From Actinomycetota bacterium (GTDB lineage: Bacteria > Actinomycetota > Actinomycetes > Nanopelagicales > Nanopelagicaceae), in assembly GCA_027731885.1 (NCBI GenBank), contig JAQCAO010000001.1, positions 1 through 31,684 of the forward strand: a stretch of 31,684 bases of DNA, written 5' to 3'. This document shows positions 15,941-24,066 of this stretch, piece after piece (position 1 is the first letter of the stretch; each line of letters starts with the position of its first letter). The position numbers and the translations under genes were made by a program. The notes under the pieces are model-generated. The model did not search any database and was not told where the DNA came from. It saw only the letters and a list, made by a program, of their open reading frames with translations.

Positions 15941-17550
15941 AGTTACTTGCACCTGAACCTGGATGGACAGCCACAGCTGATGTAATTGTTGTCGGCTCTG
16001 GGATTGCTGGACTGGCAACCGCTCTGCAGGCGCGCACTTTCGGTTTATCAGTATTGATCGTTACAAAATCTAAAGTTGATGAAGGTTCTACTAAGTGGGC
16101 GCAAGGTGGAATAGCTGCAGCGCTCGGACCCGGTGATACTCCAGATCAACATTTAAAAGATACTTTGGTGGCTGGTGCCGACCTCTGCGATGTGGAAGCG
16201 GTACGAGTATTAGTAACTGAAGGACCGGCTGCAGTTCGTAAATTGATCGAACGCGGCGCTATCTTCGACACGGAAGATTCCGGAGAAATTTCACTAACCC
16301 GTGAAGGTGGACATTTACGAAATCGAATTCTGCACGCTGGCGGAGATGCAACAGGTGCAGAAGTTTCGCGAGCATTGTTAGCCGCTGTGCATGATGATCC
16401 AGAGATTGAAGTCGTTGAAGATGCACTGGTTTTAGATGCGCTAAAGGATTCTAGCGGCGCAGTTTGCGGGGTAACACTTCACGTTATTGGCGCAGGAAGT
16501 CGCGATGGCGTTGGTCGCGCGCTAGGCAAAGCAGTTGTGTTGGCTACTGGTGGGCTGGGCCAAGTCTTTGCACAAACCACCAACCCTTCTGTTTCTACTG
16601 GAGATGGTGTTGCATTAGCGCTACGCGCCGGGGCTAAAGTTGCTGACGTTGAATTTATTCAATTTCATCCCACCGTTTTATGGTTGGGAGATAACACGCA
16701 GGGCCAACAGCCACTGATAAGTGAAGCGGTGCGTGGAGAAGGCGCTTATTTATTAGACGATAAAGGCGAGAGATTTATGTTGACTGAACATAAGTTAGCT
16801 GAACTCGCTCCACGCGATGTGGTTGCGATTGCATCAATGCGCCGTATGAATAAAAGTGGAGCGCACCACGTCTGGTTGGATGTACGCCACTTAGCTGGTT
16901 TTGAAAACCGCTTTCCAACTATCTACGCATCTTGTATTTCTCACGGAATCAATCCAAGTAAGGATTTGATACCTGTTGCACCTGCGTCTCACTATGCCTC
17001 AGGTGGCGTGCGCGTTGATCTAAATGGCCGCACCAGCGTTAACGGCCTTTATGCCTGTGGTGAAACTGCTTGCTCAGGTGTACACGGAGCAAATCGCTTA
17101 GCCTCCAATTCACTTCTTGAGGGGCTGGTATTTAGCGCGCGTATCGCAGCTGATATTGCGGCAAACTTGACCGAGCGCACAGCACCCGTTGCCGATGAAT
17201 CGAAGGCGATTCTCTTAGATCCCGCGACGCGACGTGAGTTGCAGTTGAGTATGAGCCGTGGCGCAGGTGTTTTACGTTCATCAGATTCGTTGTTGCAGAC
17301 CAGCGCAGATTTAACTCGTATTCAAGATCGCAAGAGCGCTAACCCTTGTGTTGAAGCGTGGGAGACAACAAACCTGTTTCAACTCGCGGAAGCAATTTTA
17401 AAAGCGGCTTTGATTCGCCAAGAGACACGTGGATCTCACTGGCGTGAGGATTTTCCAGAGACCGAAAGCAACTGGCGCAAACGGATTGTTCAAGAGTTAG
17501 ATGCAGCAGGAAACTGGAATACCAGTTATCAAGAAGTGGGTGCGAAGTGA
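15937..17550 (+). CDS. nadB: L-aspartate oxidase
   Basis: Oxidises L-aspartate to iminoaspartate, the first step of NAD synthesis from aspartate. An FAD enzyme of the succinate dehydrogenase/fumarate reductase flavoprotein family. The dinucleotide fold IVVGSGIAGLATAL begins at about residue 17, followed by STKWAQGGIAAALGPGDTPD, EGGHLRNRILHAGGDATG, FIQFHPTVL, and the C-terminal GLYACGETACSGVHGANRLA with SNSLLEGLVF. The 537-residue length is normal. It overlaps panC and nadC by 4 bases each. The partner enzyme, quinolinate synthase (nadA), usually adjacent, is not here and must be encoded elsewhere if the pathway works. Confidence 0.95.
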   Translation: MKLLAPEPGWTATADVIVVGSGIAGLATALQARTFGLSVLIVTKSKVDEGSTKWAQGGIAAALGPGDTPDQHLKDTLVAGADLCDVEAVRVLVTEGPAAVRKLIERGAIFDTEDSGEISLTREGGHLRNRILHAGGDATGAEVSRALLAAVHDDPEIEVVEDALVLDALKDSSGAVCGVTLHVIGAGSRDGVGRALGKAVVLATGGLGQVFAQTTNPSVSTGDGVALALRAGAKVADVEFIQFHPTVLWLGDNTQGQQPLISEAVRGEGAYLLDDKGERFMLTEHKLAELAPRDVVAIASMRRMNKSGAHHVWLDVRHLAGFENRFPTIYASCISHGINPSKDLIPVAPASHYASGGVRVDLNGRTSVNGLYACGETACSGVHGANRLASNSLLEGLVFSARIAADIAANLTERTAPVADESKAILLDPATRRELQLSMSRGAGVLRSSDSLLQTSADLTRIQDRKSANPCVEAWETTNLFQLAEAILKAALIRQETRGSHWREDFPETESNWRKRIVQELDAAGNWNTSYQEVGAK

Positions 17551-18371
17551 CTGAACAAGAGTTGATAAAAGCGGCGCTGGCCGAGGATTTAGCCGGGGGA
17601 GTTGATATAACTTCGCAGGCAACAATTTCGGCAGATGCGACCGCGACTGCCGACTTCACCTCTCGAATGGATGGAGTACTCGCAGGAATAAATGTGGCCC
17701 ACGCAGTTCTTGCCGAAGTTGGACTTAACGATGTCACTCTTGCCAAGAAAGATGGCGATCGCGTAAAGGCAGGAGATGTTCTGCTGACTGTGCGAGGAAA
17801 TACCCGCGCGATATTGTTAGCCGAGCGTACCGCGCTCAACTTTTTTGGACATTTAAGTGGAATTGCAACGTTAACTAGCAAATGGGTGGCAGAAGTTGCA
17901 GGCACCAAGTGCCAGGTTCGGGATACTCGAAAAACAACGCCTGGTATGCGAAATATTGAAAAGTACGCAGTCCGTATGGGTGGCGGAACCAATCACCGTC
18001 TTAATCTAAGCGATGCTGCGCTGATAAAAGATAACCACATAGCTGCCGCGGGTGGAGTTGTTCCAGCCTTTTCACAAGTCCGAGCGGCCTACCCAGAAAC
18101 TGAAATTGAGATAGAAGTAGATACCTTGGAACAACTTAAAGAGGTATTAACTCAGAAACCTGATCTTGTTCTCTTAGACAATATGTCGCCAGAACAATGC
18201 GCACAAGCGGTTGTACTGGTTAACGGTATTTGTAAATTAGAAGCATCAGGTGGAATATCAATCGCTAATGCGCGGGCATATGCGCAATCTGGGGTTGATT
18301 ACATAGCAATTGGCGCGCTGACCCACTCTGCACCGGTTTTTGATATTGGTCTAGATCTGAGAGCGGAGTAG
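17547..18371 (+). CDS. nadC: Nicotinate-nucleotide pyrophosphorylase (quinolinate phosphoribosyltransferase)
   Basis: Converts quinolinate and PRPP to nicotinate mononucleotide with loss of CO2. Signature parts are QVRDTRKTTPGMR (123-135), GGGTNHRLNLSDAALIKDNHI (146-166) with the quinolinate- and PRPP-binding Arg125, Lys129, His150, Arg151 and Lys161, and the C-terminal barrel pieces EIEVDTLEQ, LLDNMSPEQ, LEASGGIS and YIAIGALTHSAP. The 274-residue length is normal. The GTG start overlaps the nadB stop by 4 bases (GTGA). coaX follows after 2 bases. Its substrate must come from NadB plus a NadA encoded outside the window. Confidence 0.95.
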   Translation: MTEQELIKAALAEDLAGGVDITSQATISADATATADFTSRMDGVLAGINVAHAVLAEVGLNDVTLAKKDGDRVKAGDVLLTVRGNTRAILLAERTALNFFGHLSGIATLTSKWVAEVAGTKCQVRDTRKTTPGMRNIEKYAVRMGGGTNHRLNLSDAALIKDNHIAAAGGVVPAFSQVRAAYPETEIEIEVDTLEQLKEVLTQKPDLVLLDNMSPEQCAQAVVLVNGICKLEASGGISIANARAYAQSGVDYIAIGALTHSAPVFDIGLDLRAE

Positions 18372-18373
18372 TT

Positions 18374-19138
18374 ATGTTGTTAACAGTCGATGTCGGAAAT
18401 ACGAATACCGTTTTAGGTATTTTTGAAGGAGATGAGTTGATTCGCTCTTGGCGAGTGAAGACTGATCCGCGAACAACCTCGGATGAATTGTGGCTGCAAT
18501 ACAACGCCTTGGTTTCCGGGTATGAAATCACCGGTCTTTCTATCTGTTCTACCGTTCCCGCAACTCTGCGCGAGATACGTACAATGATTACAAATTACTT
18601 CTCGAAGATTCCGACAACAATTGTGGAACCAGGGATTAAAACGGGAGTTCCACTTTTAGTTGATAACCCGAAGGAAATTGGCGCAGATCGCATCGTAAAT
18701 ACCTTGGCTGCGCATACTCTCTATGGAGGACCTGCAATCGTTGTTGATTTCGGAACCTCCACAAATCTCGATGTCATTTCGCCTAAGGGAGAGTTCTTAG
18801 GAGGCGCACTTGCACCTGGTATTGAAATATCAGTAGATGCCTTAGCCGCACGTGCTGCGCAATTACGTAAAGTTGAGTTGATTCGTCCGAAGAGCGTTAT
18901 TGGAAAGAACACTGTTGAAGCTCTTCAATCCGGAACCATCTTCGGCTTTGCCGGACAAGTAGATGGACTGGTAGATCGCATCACTGCTGAATTGGCGCAG
19001 AGTTATGAAGGAGCCCCAACAGTTATTGCAACGGGTGGGCTTGCACCGCTAATTATTGGAGTTGCGGAAACAATTGATGAGCACGAGCCTGACCTCACCT
19101 TGATTGGGTTGCGCCTTATCCACGAGCGAAATATCTAA
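18374..19138 (+). CDS. coaX: Type III pantothenate kinase
   Basis: Phosphorylates pantothenate in the first committed step to CoA. It is the CoaX type of the ASKHA superfamily, which needs a monovalent cation and is not inhibited by CoA. The phosphate-1 motif DVGNTNTVLG is at residues 5-14; NPKEIGADRIVNTLAA, VVDFGTSTNLDVIS and GGALAPGIEIS follow, carrying the catalytic aspartate and the pantothenate contacts. The 254-residue length is normal. A GGAG ribosome binding site (18365-18368) lies inside the end of nadC, 5 nt before the ATG. As the last gene of the panC operon, it uses the product of the first gene. Type I coaA is not seen here. Confidence 0.94.
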   Translation: MLLTVDVGNTNTVLGIFEGDELIRSWRVKTDPRTTSDELWLQYNALVSGYEITGLSICSTVPATLREIRTMITNYFSKIPTTIVEPGIKTGVPLLVDNPKEIGADRIVNTLAAHTLYGGPAIVVDFGTSTNLDVISPKGEFLGGALAPGIEISVDALAARAAQLRKVELIRPKSVIGKNTVEALQSGTIFGFAGQVDGLVDRITAELAQSYEGAPTVIATGGLAPLIIGVAETIDEHEPDLTLIGLRLIHERNI

Positions 19139-19142
19139 TAGG

Positions 19143-19148
19143 TAGACT
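19143..19148 (+). promoter_or_regulatory. -10 box, near-leaderless promoter of lysS
   Basis: TAGACT lies 5-10 bases after the coaX stop and 9 nt before the lysS ATG at 19158. The expected 5' leader is only 0-3 nt. No Shine-Dalgarno sequence is present. Confidence 0.5.
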
Positions 19149-19157
19149 CTCGCCATT

Positions 19158-20672
19158 ATGAGTCAAGAACAAACACCCGCGGTTCCGGGAGAAGATGATC
19201 TGCCGGAGCAATTACGTATCCGTCGCGAAAAGCGCGCTGGGCTAATTGAGCGTGGGGTTGAGCCATATCCGGTCTCTGTTTTACGTACCGCATCACTTGC
19301 TGATATTCGTGCCAAGTATGCAACTCTTGAAACGGATTCGACAACCGGCGACATTCAAAGCCTTACTGGTCGAGTTATCTTTAAACGCGATACCGGGAAA
19401 CTCTGTTTTGCTACTTTGCGCGAAGGCGATGGCACCGAGCTTCAGGCGATGCTTTCCTTAGACAAAGTTGGCCAAGAGGTATTAGATTCTTGGAAGAGCG
19501 ATATAGATCTCGGCGATATTGTCAGCGTGACTGGAGAAATCATTACTTCAAAGCGCGGTGAGCTTTCTATCTTAGCCAGCAGTTATTCGATTGCTGCTAA
19601 ATCACTTCGCCCTCTGCCAAATGATCACAAGCCAATGTCAGAAGAAACACGTGTGCGCATGCGTTACGTGGATTTGATTGTTCGTGATGAAGCGCGCAGC
19701 AATGCACGTTTGCGCCCAGCGGTGATGCGTTCCTTACGCGAAACTTTTCATCAGCAGAACTTCGTAGAAGTTGAAACTCCGATGCTGCAGGTAATGCACG
19801 GTGGAGCCGCAGCCCGTCCATTCAAATCTTTTAGCAATGCCTACGATATGGATCTTTTCCTGCGCATTGCACCTGAACTTTTCTTAAAGAGATGTGTGGT
19901 CGGCGGTATTGAAAGAGTATTCGAGATAAATCGAAACTTCCGCAACGAAGGCGCAGACTCATCACACTCTCCTGAATTTGCAATGATCGAGTGTTATCAG
20001 GCATACGGTGACTGGCGCTCTATCGCTGATTTAACTCGCGCTCTGGTTCAGAACGCGGCAATGGCAATTTCTGGTTCGCATGTGGTCACTCACCACGATG
20101 GACGACAAGCAGATCTCGGCGGAAAGTGGCGCGAGATTTCACTTTACGACGCAATTACCGAAGGCGTTGGCGAGAGCGTGACTGCGCTGACCCCGCTGGA
20201 AGATTTAATGAAGATTGCCACCAAGTTAGGGATGAAGATTGATCCTAAGTGGATTACCGGAAAGCTTGCGGAAGAAATTTTTGAGCACGTAGCAAAAGAT
20301 CAGTTAATTGCTCCAACTTTTGTAATGGGATTCCCAATTGATACCTCGCCATTGGTTCGCGCTCATCGCGAGCTACCGGGCGTTGCCGAAAAGTGGGATC
20401 TCTACGTTGATGGCTTCGAACTTGCCACGGGATATTCCGAACTCATCGATCCCGTGGTTCAGCGCGAGCGTTTAATTGAACAAGCAACTCTCGGCGCCAA
20501 AGGTGATTTAGAGGCCATGCAAGTAGATGAAGATTTCTTGCGTGCGATGGAATTTGCAATGCCACCAACTGGCGGAATGGGAATGGGCGTTGATCGTTTA
20601 TTGATGGCGCTAACCGGATTAGGCATTCGGGAAACAATTTTATTTCCACTGGTAAAACCTGAAGTCGAATAG
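19158..20672 (+). CDS. lysS: Lysyl-tRNA synthetase, class II
   Basis: Charges tRNA-Lys with lysine in the cytoplasm. The N-terminal OB-fold anticodon-binding domain (about 60-150; LTGRVIFKRDTGKLCFATLR) is followed by the class II core: motif 1 region NFVEVETPML, motif 2 FEINRNFRNEGADSSHSPEF with AMIECYQAYGDW, and motif 3 PPTGGMGMGVDRLLMAL near the C-terminus. The 504-residue length is normal and it has no membrane or MprF-like N-terminal domain, so it is the housekeeping enzyme rather than LysX. In many actinobacteria an lsr2 gene lies between lysS and clpC; here an argA-like gene does, starting 2 bases after the lysS stop. Confidence 0.96.
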   Translation: MSQEQTPAVPGEDDLPEQLRIRREKRAGLIERGVEPYPVSVLRTASLADIRAKYATLETDSTTGDIQSLTGRVIFKRDTGKLCFATLREGDGTELQAMLSLDKVGQEVLDSWKSDIDLGDIVSVTGEIITSKRGELSILASSYSIAAKSLRPLPNDHKPMSEETRVRMRYVDLIVRDEARSNARLRPAVMRSLRETFHQQNFVEVETPMLQVMHGGAAARPFKSFSNAYDMDLFLRIAPELFLKRCVVGGIERVFEINRNFRNEGADSSHSPEFAMIECYQAYGDWRSIADLTRALVQNAAMAISGSHVVTHHDGRQADLGGKWREISLYDAITEGVGESVTALTPLEDLMKIATKLGMKIDPKWITGKLAEEIFEHVAKDQLIAPTFVMGFPIDTSPLVRAHRELPGVAEKWDLYVDGFELATGYSELIDPVVQRERLIEQATLGAKGDLEAMQVDEDFLRAMEFAMPPTGGMGMGVDRLLMALTGLGIRETILFPLVKPEVE

Positions 20673-20674
20673 CC

Positions 20675-21169
20675 ATGATTGTTATTCGCCCAGCACGCAC
20701 CAGCGACGTTAAGACCATCCGACAACTTGTAGATTCATATGCCGCACCTGGAAAGATGCTTTCCAAAGAGACTGTCACACTTTATGAAAGCGTTCAAGAG
20801 TTCACTGTTGCTGAAGTTGATGGCAAAGTAGTCGGTTGCGGCGCGCTTCATATTTTGTGGGATGACTTAGCGGAAGTGCGCACCGTTGCAGTTCAGAAAA
20901 GTTTTCACAAGCAAGGCATCGGCCATCAGATCCTCGAAAGAATTATTGAACGCGCCCGCGAAGTAGGGGTAGAAAGAATTTTCTGTTTAACTTTTCAAAC
21001 ATCTTTCTTTGGTCGGCATGGCTTTAAAGAGATCACCGGTACCCCAGTAGCGCCCGATGTTTATCAACAACTTTTGCGCTCTTACGACGCAGGTGTTGCC
21101 GAATTCCTAGATCTAGATGCGGCCAAGCCCAATACCTTGGGCAATACCCGCATGCTCTTAACCCTTTAG
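20675..21169 (+). CDS. argA: Amino-acid N-acetyltransferase (GNAT), N-acetylglutamate synthase type
   Basis: Probably acetylates glutamate with acetyl-CoA to start arginine synthesis. The 164-residue GNAT domain closely resembles, from memory, the single-domain mycobacterial enzyme Rv2747: shared pieces include LVDSYAAPGK, TLYESVQEF, VVGCGALHILWDDLAEVRTV, the acetyl-CoA loop HKQGIGHQI (78-86), LTFQTSFFGRHGF, AEFLDLDAAKPNTLGNTRML. It has no amino-acid-kinase domain, unlike E. coli ArgA. The ATG is 2 bases after the lysS stop, so it relies on translation coupling or shared transcript. Substrate specificity is inferred from family resemblance; a different amino acid is possible. Confidence 0.85.
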   Translation: MIVIRPARTSDVKTIRQLVDSYAAPGKMLSKETVTLYESVQEFTVAEVDGKVVGCGALHILWDDLAEVRTVAVQKSFHKQGIGHQILERIIERAREVGVERIFCLTFQTSFFGRHGFKEITGTPVAPDVYQQLLRSYDAGVAEFLDLDAAKPNTLGNTRMLLTL

Positions 21170-21214
21170 CCCAGCCTAGAAACGCTACTTATAGCCCCTT
21201 CAGGGAATATCAGA

Positions 21215-21226
21215 CCCAGATCTGGG
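21215..21226. repeat. 12-bp perfect palindrome between argA and clpC
   Basis: CCCAGATCTGGG reads the same on both strands. It lies about 46 bases after the argA stop and 98 before the clpC start. There is no T-run after it, so it is not a standard terminator; it could be a binding site for a dimeric regulator or chance. Confidence 0.4.
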
Positions 21227-21276
21227 GTTCTACTGAGCACAAGCAATCCACCTCGCGTCTTCCCTGCGTTGGGTTA

Positions 21277-21282
21277 TAGGCT
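21277..21282 (+). promoter_or_regulatory. Candidate -10 box of clpC
   Basis: TAGGCT in the sequence GTTATAGGCTTGG predicts a leader of about 35-40 nt that carries the AAAGGAGT ribosome binding site (GGAG at 21314-21317, 7 nt before the ATG). CATAAT at 21295-21300 is an alternative. No heat-shock operator could be recognised in the 155-base gap. Confidence 0.35.
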
Positions 21283-21324
21283 TGGCTAGCACCGCATAAT
21301 TACCACCTTTAAAGGAGTCTGCCG

Positions 21325-23823
21325 ATGTTTGAGCGCTTTACCGATCGAGCCCGACGCGTTGTTGTCCTGGCTCAAGAAGAAGCACGCATGCTCAATCACA
21401 ACTACATCGGCACTGAACATATCCTCCTTGGCTTGATCCACGAAGGTGAAGGCGTCGCTGCTAAAGGCCTTGAAGCTCTCGGTATTTCACTAGAAGGTGT
21501 GCGCGCCCAGGTTGAAGAAATTATCGGCCAAGGTCAGCAAGCACCAAGCGGACATATCCCATTTACACCTCGCGCGAAGAAGGTCTTGGAACTCTCGCTC
21601 CGCGAAGCGTTGCAATTGGGCCACAATTACATTGGCACAGAACATATTTTGCTTGGTTTGATTCGCGAAGGTGAAGGCGTTGCCGCCCAGGTACTTGTAA
21701 AACTCGGCGCAGATTTAAATCGCGTTCGTCAACAAGTAATTCAACTTTTATCTGGTTACCAAGGAAAAGAAGCAGCAACATCCGGCGGACCAGCAGAAGG
21801 CACACCATCTACGTCGCTTGTCTTAGATCAATTTGGTCGCAACCTCACCCAAGCAGCGCGTGAAGGAAAACTCGATCCCGTGATTGGTCGCGAGACTGAA
21901 ATTGAACGTGTGATGCAAGTACTGTCTCGTCGCACAAAAAATAACCCGGTATTGATTGGCGAGCCAGGCGTGGGTAAAACTGCAGTTGTTGAAGGACTGG
22001 CACAAGCAATTTTCAAGAACGATGTCCCAGAAACTCTAAAGGATAAGCAGCTGTATTCACTCGATTTGGGCGCACTTGTTGCGGGAAGTCGTTACCGTGG
22101 TGATTTTGAAGAGCGCCTCAAGAAAGTCTTGAAAGAGATTAAAACTCGCGGCGACATTATCTTATTTATCGATGAAATTCACACACTTGTTGGTGCAGGC
22201 GCTGCCGAAGGTGCAATTGATGCAGCGAGCATTCTCAAGCCGATGTTGGCACGTGGCGAACTTCAGACAATTGGCGCAACAACCCTTGATGAGTATCGCA
22301 AGCATGTTGAAAAAGATGCGGCACTGGAACGACGCTTCCAACCAATTCAAGTTAAAGAGCCATCAGTTGCTCACACTATTGAAATTCTCAAGGGACTTCG
22401 CGATCGTTACGAAACCCATCACCGCGTCTCCATCACAGATGGCGCACTTGCCGCCGCTGCCAATATGGCCGACCGTTATGTTTCAGATCGTTTCTTGCCA
22501 GATAAGGCGATCGACCTTATCGATGAAGCAGGTTCACGTCTTCGCATTAAGCGTATGACTGCACCGGCTGAACTCCGCGAATTCGATGAGAAGATTGCTG
22601 AAGCTCGCAAGGCGAAAGAATCAGCGATCGATGGTCAAGATTTCGAAGGCGCTGCCGCATTTCGCGATAAAGAGAAGACGCTTATCGCAGAGAAAGTCGA
22701 CGCAGAGAAGAATTGGAAAGCTACAGATCTCGATAAGGTAACTGAAGTAGATGAAGAGCTCATCGCTCAGGTTCTTTCTGCCTCAACTGGTATTCCAATC
22801 TTCAAGTTAACTGAAGAAGAAACCGCTCGTCTGCTCCGTATGGAAGATGAACTACACCGCCGCGTTATTGGCCAGGATCAAGCGATCAAAGCTCTCTCAC
22901 AGGCGATCCGTCGTACTCGTGCAGGGTTAAAGGATCCAAAGCGCCCAGGTGGTTCATTTATCTTCGCCGGCCCGTCTGGCGTTGGAAAGACCGAACTCTC
23001 TCGTACTCTCGCCTCATTCTTATTTGGTGATGAGACAGCGCTTATCCAATTGGATATGTCTGAATATTCAGAGCGCCACACAGCCTCTCGTTTATTCGGT
23101 GCACCTCCAGGATATGTTGGCTACGACGAAGGTGGACAGCTAACCGAGAAGGTGCGCCGTCGCCCGTTCTCAGTTGTCTTATTCGATGAAATCGAAAAAG
23201 CGCACCCAGATATCTTTAACTCACTTCTTCAGGTACTTGAAGATGGTCGCCTTACAGATGCACAAGGCCGCACCGTTGACTTCAAGAACACTGTAATCAT
23301 TATGACAACGAACCTCGGTACTCGCGATATTTCAAAGAGCCTTGGTCTTGGCTTTGCCAATATCGATGATGATCTAACGAATTACGATCGTATGAAAGGA
23401 AAGGTGCAAGACGAACTTAAGAACCACTTCCGTCCTGAATTCCTTAACCGCATCGATGATGTAATCGTCTTCCACCAGTTGACGAAAGATCAGATTATTC
23501 AAATTGTTGATTTGATGATCGCCAGCTTGGATGAACGCTTAAAGGCGAAAGATATGGGAATCGAACTTACCCAGGCTGCTAAAGATTTATTGGCTGCTCG
23601 TGGTTACGATCCACTTCTTGGCGCTCGACCATTGCGTCGCGTTATTCAACGTGAAATCGAAGATTCACTTTCAGAGCGAATTCTCTTTGGTGAGCTAAAG
23701 GCTGGCGAGATCATCGTTGTAGATGTTGAAGGTGAGGCTGCAGAAGCTAAATTCACATTTACTGGCGCAGCTAAGGCAACCACACCGGATTCTCCGGAAG
23801 ATTTGGCCGCCGCAACTAATTAA
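21325..23823 (+). CDS. clpC: ATP-dependent Clp protease ATP-binding subunit ClpC
   Basis: Hsp100/AAA+ unfoldase that feeds proteins into ClpP for degradation, essential in many actinobacteria. Domains: two Clp N-repeats (about 1-145, with the duplicated [14 protein letters not shown] at about 25-38 and 100-113), first AAA module with Walker A GEPGVGKT (212-219) and Walker B ILFIDEIH (279-286), a middle region with a UVR-like coiled coil (about 425-465), second AAA module with Walker A GPSGVGKT (549-556) and [13 protein letters not shown], and the C-terminal small domain ending [14 protein letters not shown]. At 832 residues it is full length. Codon choice looks more biased (CTC, CGC, GAA) than in its neighbours, suggesting high expression. 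A strong AAAGGAGT ribosome binding site precedes the ATG. Confidence 0.97.
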   Translation: MFERFTDRARRVVVLAQEEARMLNHNYIGTEHILLGLIHEGEGVAAKGLEALGISLEGVRAQVEEIIGQGQQAPSGHIPFTPRAKKVLELSLREALQLGHNYIGTEHILLGLIREGEGVAAQVLVKLGADLNRVRQQVIQLLSGYQGKEAATSGGPAEGTPSTSLVLDQFGRNLTQAAREGKLDPVIGRETEIERVMQVLSRRTKNNPVLIGEPGVGKTAVVEGLAQAIFKNDVPETLKDKQLYSLDLGALVAGSRYRGDFEERLKKVLKEIKTRGDIILFIDEIHTLVGAGAAEGAIDAASILKPMLARGELQTIGATTLDEYRKHVEKDAALERRFQPIQVKEPSVAHTIEILKGLRDRYETHHRVSITDGALAAAANMADRYVSDRFLPDKAIDLIDEAGSRLRIKRMTAPAELREFDEKIAEARKAKESAIDGQDFEGAAAFRDKEKTLIAEKVDAEKNWKATDLDKVTEVDEELIAQVLSASTGIPIFKLTEEETARLLRMEDELHRRVIGQDQAIKALSQAIRRTRAGLKDPKRPGGSFIFAGPSGVGKTELSRTLASFLFGDETALIQLDMSEYSERHTASRLFGAPPGYVGYDEGGQLTEKVRRRPFSVVLFDEIEKAHPDIFNSLLQVLEDGRLTDAQGRTVDFKNTVIIMTTNLGTRDISKSLGLGFANIDDDLTNYDRMKGKVQDELKNHFRPEFLNRIDDVIVFHQLTKDQIIQIVDLMIASLDERLKAKDMGIELTQAAKDLLAARGYDPLLGARPLRRVIQREIEDSLSERILFGELKAGEIIVVDVEGEAAEAKFTFTGAAKATTPDSPEDLAAATN

Positions 23824-23826
23824 AAA

Positions 23827-23988
23827 TTAGCTGGCTTTCTTAACGGACTTGCCTGTCAAGCTGCGCACTTTTCTGCGGATCTGTTTTTTAGCCTGGGCTT
23901 TCTGGGAGCGCCGCGCAGCAGCGCGCTTTTCAGCAAGTATCCGAGCTGGAATCGGCACTTCAGGAATTTCAATATCTTCGATATCCTT
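23827..23988 (-). CDS. Possible small basic protein with AAG where the start codon is expected
   Basis: The reverse strand has an open frame ending at the TAA at 23827-23829 with an upstream in-frame stop at 23998-24000. Read from codon 23986-23988 it gives 53 residues: an acidic start (DIEDIEIPEVPIPARIL) then a K/R/A-rich helix (AEKRAAARRSQKAQAKKQI, then RRKVRSLTGKSVKKAS). This composition is that of a real small nucleic-acid- or ribosome-associated protein, and the opposite-strand frame looks like its shadow. A TAAGAT box ends exactly 6 nt before codon 23986-23988, the same geometry as six other genes here, but the codon is AAG, one base from ATG. The gene may have lost its start, use a non-standard start, carry a sequencing error, or begin at the GTG at 23958 (43 residues). 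No family was recognised. It converges on clpC. Confidence 0.4.
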   Translation of the reverse strand, partial: KDIEDIEIPEVPIPARILAEKRAAARRSQKAQAKKQIRRKVRSLTGKSVKKAS

Positions 23989-23994
23989 GCGGTT

Positions 23995-24000
23995 ATCTTA
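23995..24000 (-). promoter_or_regulatory. -10 box upstream of the small basic ORF
   Basis: TAAGAT on the reverse strand, in the run TAAGATAAGAT, with 6 nt to the AAG codon at 23986-23988. The spacing matches the leaderless promoters of this window. Confidence 0.4.
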
Positions 24001-24012
24001 TCTTAAACACCA

Positions 24013-24028
24013 AGTGCTAATCAGTGCT
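24013..24028. repeat. AGTGCT direct repeat, one helical turn apart
   Basis: AGTGCT occurs at 24013-24018 and again at 24023-24028, a 10-base pitch. It lies in the -35 area of the small reverse ORF and could be an activator or repressor site. The first copy with following AA resembles half of a CIRCE element, but the other half is absent. Confidence 0.3.
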
Positions 24029-24066
24029 TTCCGCGCATCTAGAGAGTGAATTATTGGGGTGATCTC

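Noticed and set aside
21170..21324. ClgR box (CGC-N5-GCG) or HspR-type repeat controlling clpC
   Set aside because: The only CGC/GCG pair (21254-21268) has a 9-base spacer, and no CTTGAGT-type inverted repeat is present.
23785..23830. clpC terminator: CCGGA-TTC-TCCGG hairpin near the gene end and the CTAATT/AATTAG dyad at the stop
   Set aside because: The GC hairpin lies inside the coding sequence without a following T-run, and the dyad at the stop is made almost only of A/T pairs, too weak for a firm terminator call.
24011..24030. CIRCE element (HrcA site) upstream of the small reverse ORF
   Set aside because: Only one half-site-like AGTGCTAA exists; the second copy is a direct, not inverted, repeat.
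23849..24049. Forward-strand 66-codon ORF after clpC
   Set aside because: Its Arg/Ser/Phe-rich translation looks like the complement of the lysine/arginine-rich reverse frame; it has no ribosome binding site or leaderless promoter and is probably a shadow.
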